Assembly: GCA_020636535.1 (NCBI GenBank)
Contig: JACJXT010000011.1
Span: 372,001-436,000, forward strand
DNA: 64,000 nucleotides
Origin: Chitinophagales bacterium
GTDB lineage: Bacteria > Bacteroidota > Bacteroidia > Chitinophagales > JADIYW01
Reading direction: 5' to 3'
Shown here: in pieces, positions 62,712-64,000 of the stretch
How the letters are laid out: the number at the start of each line of letters is the position of its first letter
How positions within the stretch are numbered: position 1 is the stretch's first letter
The notes under the pieces: model-generated
Databases searched by the model: none
Seen by the model: only the letters and a program-made list of their open reading frames with translations
What the model was told of the DNA's origin: nothing
Made by a program: the position numbers and the translations under genes

Positions 62712-62746
62712 TTTTACTAAAGGAGAAACAAAGCTAGCAATAAACA

Positions 62747-64000
62747 TCAATGATAACTAAAAGTTTTAATGTTTACTTTCATTGTCTTTTTAATATCAAT
62801 GATGTTTTGTAGTATTTGCTTGGCATTGCTTCTTTCTTCTTCGCTTGCTTTCTTGTCTTTTAGTTGCTTAGCAAAATACTGACTCAAATAATCAACACAG
62901 TCTACGGCGCCATCTATATTAAAATCAGATTCTTCATATAGATTAATGTCTTTTAAAAACAACAATGCTTCTTGTATTTGTGCTTTATCTTGTTTTTGTA
63001 AATATTGTGCAAAGTAAATAAAATTGCTTCTAGCAGTATGATAGTTATTTAACCAAATGGCTTTTTTAAATGTTTCTAAATGATTTACGGTAGTATCTTT
63101 ATAAATTTTACATAAAGCTGTAAGTACAATTGGTTCATCTCTATCTTTATATTTTTCAGAAAAATTATATGCTTTATTATAATTAAATATAGTTAGATAT
63201 TCTAAAGCTTCCATTTGGCACATTAACGATTGGTCTTTTTTAAGCATTTGCGTAGTAGCGGCTTCTACTTTTAGTGGAGCAATTACATCTAGTGTTCTCA
63301 ACGCTTCTACTCTTATTTCAGGCGTTTCATCATCAGATAATGCTAAGAAATTTATAGTACGCACCATTTGAGTATCACTTTTTTCAATATTCATATTGCT
63401 AATTAAATTCAAAGCATATTCTTGTAAAAACTCGTTGGTGCTAAATAGTGCATTATAAAAACACTGCATGGCTGCTGTATTATTTTTTGCATCTTTAGCT
63501 AAACTGTATAATGCTTCATATTTATCTATAAATAAATATCCATTATTATATTTATATATATTTTGTGTAGTTGTATTATCTTCGTAAATTTCTGCTACCA
63601 AAGTTCCAGAAGTGTCAAAATCTACCCATTTGGCTTCAGATTTTGCAGGAAAATAAAATGTCATCTCTTTATCTACCAAAACTATATTTTTGTATTGTAC
63701 TTTATTATCTGCATAAACAGCAATAGTAGTTGGAATTTTAAATATAGGAGCAAAGCTGTTTTTTTGAACTTGTTTTATTGTTACAGCTATGGTTTGTTGT
63801 GTAGCATCAAAACTACTTTTTACTTGTATTATTGGATGACCTTTTTCATTATACCACTGATTAAAAAACCAGTTCATATCTTCACCAGTTACTGCTTCAA
63901 CGCTTTGTCTAAAATCATTAACTTCTGCACTACTAAATTGATTATCGGTTAAATATTTTTTTAAACTTAAAAAAAATGCTTCATCACCAATATAATTTCT
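62747..64000 (-). CDS. M1 family aminopeptidase, C-terminal part (5' end outside window)
   Basis: The frame is open from the right edge to a stop at 62747, so the true start lies beyond 64000; the ATG at 63877 is internal. The visible 417 codons begin RNYIGDEAFFLSLKKYL, then EVNDFRQSVEAVTGEDMNWF, FNQWYNEKGHPIIQV and FYFPAKSEAKWVDFDTSG. These are the hallmarks of M1 aminopeptidases just after the catalytic domain (small beta-domain), followed by a long helical C-terminal domain (HEAT/ERAP-like). The zinc motif HExxH and GAMEN would lie in the missing part. It is probably exported or membrane-associated in Bacteroidota, but that cannot be judged here. Confidence 0.85.
   Translation of the reverse strand, partial: RNYIGDEAFFLSLKKYLTDNQFSSAEVNDFRQSVEAVTGEDMNWFFNQWYNEKGHPIIQVKSSFDATQQTIAVTIKQVQKNSFAPIFKIPTTIAVYADNKVQYKNIVLVDKEMTFYFPAKSEAKWVDFDTSGTLVAEIYEDNTTTQNIYKYNNGYLFIDKYEALYSLAKDAKNNTAAMQCFYNALFSTNEFLQEYALNLISNMNIEKSDTQMVRTINFLALSDDETPEIRVEALRTLDVIAPLKVEAATTQMLKKDQSLMCQMEALEYLTIFNYNKAYNFSEKYKDRDEPIVLTALCKIYKDTTVNHLETFKKAIWLNNYHTARSNFIYFAQYLQKQDKAQIQEALLFLKDINLYEESDFNIDGAVDCVDYLSQYFAKQLKDKKASEEERSNAKQILQNIIDIKKTMKVNIKTFSYH

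Overview
The window reads as an AT-rich chromosomal segment of an uncultured or environmental member of the Bacteroidota. By eye it is about one third G+C. The lineage signs are Por/type IX secretion (T9SS) C-terminal domains (…YPNP…), a TonB-dependent receptor with a carboxypeptidase-regulatory-like N-terminus, Bacteroidota-restricted families (DUF4175, DUF5606, DUF4199, BatA), TAnnTTTG-type promoter elements and almost no Shine-Dalgarno sequences. A precise genus cannot be read from the sequence. All calls rest on motif recognition; no database search was run.

Layout. 1-7.1 kb: the tail of an O-antigen-polymerase-like membrane protein, a flavodoxin-like protein, a large coiled-coil DUF4175 protein and an RsbW-like ATPase. 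The last two are separated by about 1.5 kb of hairpin repeats carrying one orphan gene. 7.1-16.6 kb: housekeeping genes (M3 oligopeptidase + DUF5606, secreted esterase, TypA/BipA, YdjM-like hydrolase, SDR, transsulfuration-type PLP enzyme). 16.6-21.8 kb: two lipoproteins bracketing the circularly permuted ATP-grasp / alpha-E / transglutaminase operon. 21.8-26.4 kb: GH13 alpha-glucosidase and an AddB-like nuclease. 26.5-33.6 kb: a TonB-dependent receptor between two paralogous beta-helix lipoproteins, followed by an alpha/beta hydrolase. 33.7-38.4 kb: GT2, DUF4199, a degenerate dihydroorotase and a BatA/VWA protein in one tightly packed operon. 38.75-45.56 kb: a polysaccharide operon (flippase, GT4, GT-C-like, Wzy-like, lipoprotein glycosidase). 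45.6-48.9 kb: Crp-like regulator, Bcp peroxiredoxin, lipoprotein, tRNA-Asn and a PfkB kinase. 48.97-50.46 kb: three perfect 124-bp tandem repeats followed by an IS110-family transposase. 50.5-54.75 kb: second polysaccharide segment (AsnB, PglA-like GT4, WecA/MraY-like transferase). 54.8-64 kb: VWA protein, helical-repeat protein, two secreted beta-rich proteins including a 1198-residue T9SS cargo, and the 3' part of an M1 aminopeptidase running off the right edge.

The themes are cell-surface polysaccharide assembly, outer-membrane uptake and T9SS-exported surface proteins, with intergenic spaces seeded by several families of short hairpin repeats. The observations most worth following are: (1) the IS110 transposase with a triplicated upstream non-coding unit, a candidate for a duplicated bridge-RNA or end region; (2) the dispersed hairpin repeats, two of which show compensatory base-pair changes, and a 271-bp element with 18-bp terminal inverted repeats; (3) the TonB receptor paired with beta-helix lipoproteins instead of a SusD; (4) a dihydroorotase homologue missing most metal ligands and an AddB homologue missing all four Fe-S cysteines.
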